This document shows, piece after piece, positions 3,885 to 6,762 of a stretch of 6,762 nt of DNA (its first letter is position 1; every line of letters starts with the position of its first letter). Source of the DNA: Flavobacteriales bacterium (GTDB lineage: Bacteria > Bacteroidota > Bacteroidia > Flavobacteriales > Flavobacteriaceae); assembly GCA_002747735.1 (NCBI GenBank), contig PDQE01000079.1, positions 1 through 6,762 on the forward strand, given 5' to 3'. A program made the translations under genes and the position numbers. A model generated the notes under the pieces. The model did not search any database, had not been told where the DNA came from, and saw only the letters and a program-made list of their open reading frames with translations.

Positions 3885-6408
3885 CTACCAAGAGCAAAGC
3901 ATTACAAAAGAGCAATTTACCATTTTGCCAAAAACCCCTAAACAAAGGATTATCTACCAGATACACCACTTCTCCCCTACCTATATCTTCTACGCCAAAC
4001 ACAAGAGACTTGCCCACTTTTTCCAAAGCATTAACACCGACAAAACCGCTCACCAAATCTGCTTTGTCTTTAATAACACTTACATTGCTGCCATTAGGTA
4101 AATAAACATATCTTTTACTGTTTAAACGCAGTGTATGATACATATCTCCATAGCCAAAGCCAAGTGGATGCGTAGTATCCATAGTAGCCTTAAAAATACT
4201 GCCGGTAATCATATTTGAAATAGAATGCCGCTCTAAATCATCATAATTTTCTAATAACAAAGCTTCTTTTTTTGCAGTTTCGTTTTCTTCCGCCGTTTTT
4301 TTCTCTTCTTCGTTTTTGTAATACGAAAAATCAAACAAATCACTTTTTGCAAAAGCATCCAAAGCATTGCCCATCACAATTAACCGCCCACCTTGTTGCA
4401 CCCATTTTTTAAGGGATTGGAGTTGGTTTTCACCAAGCAAATTACTGTACCATCCGTTAGGTAAAATAAGAACATCATAATTTTGCAAGGCTACACGTTG
4501 AAAATAATCAGTTCCCAAAACTGCTATCGGATAGGCCAATTGTTGTTCAAAAAAGTGCCAAATTTCGCCAAAACTGTATGAAGAAATCCCATCTCCGGCC
4601 AAAACTGCAATTTTTGGGGCTTTTAGAAATCTAACACTACCGGAACCAAAGTCGGCACCACTATCCACAAAACCGGTACTTACCCCTTTTATATGCCGTT
4701 TATGCTCTATGGCAATCTGGGTGACCATTTGGTCAAAGAAATCATCCGGAACATTACCTGTTCGGGTAATGATAAGCGTACCGGCAGCGTAATTTTCTCC
4801 GTCTATCCGAAAAGGCTTTGTAGCAAAACGCAATTTTATTTTTTGCTGTAATAAATCGGCCAAAAAACGGGCATCATTAACGTGTTCCCATCTGGCCAGA
4901 TAAGCGTATGGCTTTTTAACACCGCTAATGTATTGAGGATTGTCAACTGCTTCCATTTTCTTCCCCTTAATTTCGCTTGTGGTAGCATACGCTTTTAATC
5001 CATGACTATACGGAATAGCCCAGGCGGTGATATCGTAAGTTAAAGAGTCTGTAATCACAGTTTGAGGTTCAAACAAAGATTGAATCAATACAGATTTTGG
5101 TTGCCTGGCCGTTATGAGTAAATCGCCATTCTTAAAATTTTGTGTAGTTGTCTTACCACTTTGATAGTCAAAGGCCTTATATTTTCCATTACCGGAAGTG
5201 TAATTGTATTGAATATTATGTTTATCCAACAACGCCTTTAATGCTGAAAGTTTGTCTTTATTATTATCCGATGAGATAATATAGCTTTTGTATTTTCCTG
5301 CCGGCTGAGTAATAGCATTTTTAAAATAATTTTTAAATTCGGCAGTTAATTTACCTGCATTTTCCGAAGCCACTTCTATGGTAGATAAGCCTGTGGTGTA
5401 ATGATGTGCTATACGGTCTTTTAAGGTCAGTTCATTACCTTCTACATTAATTATACCCAAGCCTGCCCTACTGCTTCCGCCTTGTTCATAGGTCATACCA
5501 ATGGCACCATTATAAACAGGATAGGTATCACCATAACTGGGATAAAGTAAATCAAAAACTTCTCTGGTAAAATACAGCCAGCCGTTTTTATCAAAATACT
5601 TAGCGTGATTTTTACCTATGGTTTTTTGAAAATCCCGTTGAAAAGGTGTGATGGCCTCATGGTAAGGCTGAGCTGCCGGAGCAAAATAATACGGATTATC
5701 TACACCTTGTTCATGAAAATCTACGTGGATATGCGGCATCCACTGGTTGTAATAATCTAATCGCTGCCGGGTTTCTTTTTGTGTTGCCCATGCCCAATCT
5801 CTGTTGAGGTCAAAATAATAGTGGTTTGTTCTGCCTCCCGGCCAAGGCTCATGGTGTTCTCTGGAATCCGGATTTACATTATAAGGTGTATTTTTATATT
5901 GGTTGTACCAATTTACATATCGGTCTCGGCCGTCAGGATTAATACAAGGGTCAATTATAACTATGGTATTCTCAAGCCATTTTTTTGTTTCAGTATTTTC
6001 CTTGTCTATTAAAGCGTAGAGTGTTTTCATAGCAGCCTCTGTACTCACTGACTCATTACCGTGTACATTATAACTCAACCATACAACAGCTAAATTATCC
6101 TGCCCTGAGCCATCTATAAGGCCGGTAGCACTCAGATGATTTTTTTTAATTTCGTCTAATTTTCCTATATTTTCAGAAGTACTGATAATGCTGAGATATA
6201 GTGGCCTGTGTTCATAAGTCTCGCCATATTTTATAAGTTTTACATTATCATTTTCCGATGCCACATACTTAAAGTAATCTACTACACGGTGGTGATTGGT
6301 AAACCTCTCCCCTAATTGGTATCCGAGAAATTCTTCAGGAGATTGGGTTTGACCTAAGAGAATTTGGATTGTACATAAAAATAATAATATGAATATTTTA
6401 ATCTTCAT
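3877..6408 (-). CDS. Secreted M14 family zinc carboxypeptidase with GATase-like C-terminal domain
   Basis: The 843-residue product begins with a signal peptide (MKIKIFILLFLCTIQILLGQ) likely cut by signal peptidase I around residue 19; there is no lipobox. The M14 domain spans about 25-350. Zinc ligands are His116 and Glu119 in NVHGNES and probably His232 in HVDFHEQG. Asn202-Arg203 in DLNRDW matches the substrate-carboxylate site, and Glu308 in MTYEQGG is the expected catalytic base, so the enzyme appears intact. A middle region (about 370-590) is followed by a Rossmann-like segment at about 599-690 (KIAVLAGDGISSYSFG, VLILPNGWY, GGRLIVMGNA) resembling glutamine-amidotransferase-like domains. 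A Glu/Lys-rich insertion (699-716) and a beta-rich tail ending RGFWQNGKLLFCNALLL follow. No type IX secretion C-terminal sorting domain is seen, so it is probably periplasmic. It likely trims peptides for nutrient use. The ribbon-helix-helix gene ends 32 bases upstream, suggesting cotranscription. Confidence 0.93.
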   Translation of the reverse strand: MKIKIFILLFLCTIQILLGQTQSPEEFLGYQLGERFTNHHRVVDYFKYVASENDNVKLIKYGETYEHRPLYLSIISTSENIGKLDEIKKNHLSATGLIDGSGQDNLAVVWLSYNVHGNESVSTEAAMKTLYALIDKENTETKKWLENTIVIIDPCINPDGRDRYVNWYNQYKNTPYNVNPDSREHHEPWPGGRTNHYYFDLNRDWAWATQKETRQRLDYYNQWMPHIHVDFHEQGVDNPYYFAPAAQPYHEAITPFQRDFQKTIGKNHAKYFDKNGWLYFTREVFDLLYPSYGDTYPVYNGAIGMTYEQGGSSRAGLGIINVEGNELTLKDRIAHHYTTGLSTIEVASENAGKLTAEFKNYFKNAITQPAGKYKSYIISSDNNKDKLSALKALLDKHNIQYNYTSGNGKYKAFDYQSGKTTTQNFKNGDLLITARQPKSVLIQSLFEPQTVITDSLTYDITAWAIPYSHGLKAYATTSEIKGKKMEAVDNPQYISGVKKPYAYLARWEHVNDARFLADLLQQKIKLRFATKPFRIDGENYAAGTLIITRTGNVPDDFFDQMVTQIAIEHKRHIKGVSTGFVDSGADFGSGSVRFLKAPKIAVLAGDGISSYSFGEIWHFFEQQLAYPIAVLGTDYFQRVALQNYDVLILPNGWYSNLLGENQLQSLKKWVQQGGRLIVMGNALDAFAKSDLFDFSYYKNEEEKKTAEENETAKKEALLLENYDDLERHSISNMITGSIFKATMDTTHPLGFGYGDMYHTLRLNSKRYVYLPNGSNVSVIKDKADLVSGFVGVNALEKVGKSLVFGVEDIGRGEVVYLVDNPLFRGFWQNGKLLFCNALLLVGQ

Positions 6409-6425
6409 AGAATAAATATGAACTC

Positions 6426-6433
6426 CAAATATA
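6426..6433 (-). promoter_or_regulatory. TATATTTG element just upstream of the M14 start
   Basis: In the 32-base gap before the M14 gene the reverse strand reads TATATTTG, an exact TAnnTTTG match, 17 bases before the ATG. No TTG is found at the expected distance upstream, which is inside the ribbon-helix-helix gene. It could give the M14 gene a secondary promoter with a very short leader, or be chance. Confidence 0.22.
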
Positions 6434-6440
6434 ATATTTT

Positions 6441-6608
6441 TTAGCTTTCCTTATCCTTTGTTTTGGGATGGCGGCCGGCTTTTTTTAAACTTTCATTGAG
6501 CATCCACTCTATCTGCCCGTTTGTACTGCGAAATTCATCTGCAGCCCATTTTTCAACAGCTTTTAAAACCTCCTCATTAATCCGTAGAGCAAATGCTTTT
6601 TTTTTCAT
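6441..6608 (-). CDS. Arc/MetJ-type ribbon-helix-helix DNA-binding protein, 55 residues
   Basis: The reverse strand from the ATG at 6608 encodes MKKKAFALRINEEVLKAVEK, then WAADEFRSTNGQIEWMLNES, then LKKAGRHPKTKDKES, ending at TAA (6443-6441). This is a complete ribbon-helix-helix fold: a DNA-contacting strand KAFALRI (4-10), helix A at about 11-25, the turn RSTNGQ (27-32) with the typical S/T-N-G helix cap, and helix B to about residue 43. Small proteins of this type are common in flavobacteria as Arc-family DNA-binding proteins. It would act as a dimer binding a short operator. No toxin gene lies beside it, so an antitoxin role is less likely than transcriptional regulation. The M14 peptidase gene begins 32 bases downstream, making it the obvious candidate target, although constitutive or global roles are possible. 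A candidate promoter and an inverted repeat lie in its leader. Confidence 0.88.
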   Translation of the reverse strand: MKKKAFALRINEEVLKAVEKWAADEFRSTNGQIEWMLNESLKKAGRHPKTKDKES

Positions 6609-6638
6609 GTTAGATATGATATGTTAAGAGTGAGAGCC

Positions 6639-6656
6639 GTCTGTGGGTGGACAGAC
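6639..6656. promoter_or_regulatory. Inverted repeat at the putative transcription start, possible operator
   Basis: GTCTGT (6639-6644) and ACAGAC (6651-6656) are exact reverse complements around a 6-base G/T spacer. The repeat lies 2 bases downstream of the candidate -7 element, where a bound repressor would block transcription. Ribbon-helix-helix repressors bind short symmetric sites like this, so autoregulation is plausible. It could instead form a small hairpin at the 5' end of the message. Confidence 0.35.
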
Positions 6657-6657
6657 A

Positions 6658-6665
6658 CAAAAATA
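6658..6665 (-). promoter_or_regulatory. Candidate Bacteroidota -7 element for the ribbon-helix-helix/M14 unit
   Basis: The reverse strand reads TATTTTTG, an exact match to TAnnTTTG, 49 bases before the ATG of the ribbon-helix-helix gene. Transcription would start at about 6650-6653. The nearest strong TTG (in GCTTGTAC) is 35 bases upstream, too far for the usual -33 element, so the promoter would be weak or would need an activator. Confidence 0.35.
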
Positions 6666-6762
6666 GTAAAAGAGCAGGAATAAAAATTGCTTTTACAGTA
6701 CAAGCCCAAAGATTATCTAACATATACATCCTCATTCTGATTGACTTATATATTTATCTATA

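Noticed and set aside
3880..4101. Plus-strand open frame of 73 residues
   Set aside because: It is antisense to the C-terminal part of the M14 gene, whose frame is clearly coding.
5779..6012. Plus-strand open frame of 77 residues with hydrophobic Ile/Val runs
   Set aside because: It is antisense to the conserved catalytic part of the M14 domain (DLNRDW, NPDG region); the hydrophobic look is a complement effect.
6610..6735. A 41-codon minus-strand frame starting MRMYMLDNLWACTVK with a hydrophobic stretch, ending one base before the ribbon-helix-helix ATG
   Set aside because: The candidate promoter and the inverted repeat lie inside it, its composition is irregular, and no ribosome-binding signal or family resemblance is seen. 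A leader peptide cannot be excluded.

Overview
The window looks like chromosomal DNA from a marine or soil member of the Bacteroidota, most likely a flavobacterium. The reasons are the low G+C content, candidate promoters of the Bacteroidota type (TAnnTTTG at about -7), weak Shine-Dalgarno sequences, and the gene families present: a secreted M14 carboxypeptidase with a GATase-like tail, a DUF819 membrane protein, a CBS-pair protein and an M90/MtfA-type metallopeptidase. This assignment is inference; no taxonomic marker gene is present.

Layout. (1) The left edge (1-139, minus strand) holds the N-terminus of an IS1595-family transposase with its zinc ribbon; the rest lies outside the window. 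(2) Bases 190-543 (plus) encode an unrecognised 117-residue protein. Its stop overlaps the ATG of a short reading frame that has an in-frame TAG (543-662). (3) Bases 544-842 are an AT-rich junction that also holds an antisense, startless, protein-like fragment (727-855). (4) From 843 to 6608 five genes all read on the minus strand. In transcription order they are a 55-residue Arc/MetJ-type ribbon-helix-helix protein (6441-6608), the large M14 carboxypeptidase (3877-6408), the DUF819 membrane protein (2264-3586), a two-CBS-domain protein (1743-2165) and an M90-type zinc peptidase (843-1601). (5) Bases 6609-6762 are the leader of the ribbon-helix-helix gene, with a candidate promoter and a perfect 6+6 inverted repeat.

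How the genes relate. Only the ribbon-helix-helix gene and the M14 gene are close enough (32 bases) to look like one transcription unit, so that small protein may regulate the peptidase and itself. The DUF819, CBS and M90 genes are separated by about 100-140 bases and may each have their own promoter. No pathway connects them directly; the shared themes are protein turnover at the cell envelope, membrane transport and possibly nucleotide sensing.

I see no tRNA, rRNA, CRISPR array, riboswitch or strong rho-independent terminator. The most novel material is in the small unexplained pieces: the bicistronic remnant beside the IS, two protein-like fragments just downstream of the two peptidase genes, and the possible operator in front of the ribbon-helix-helix gene.
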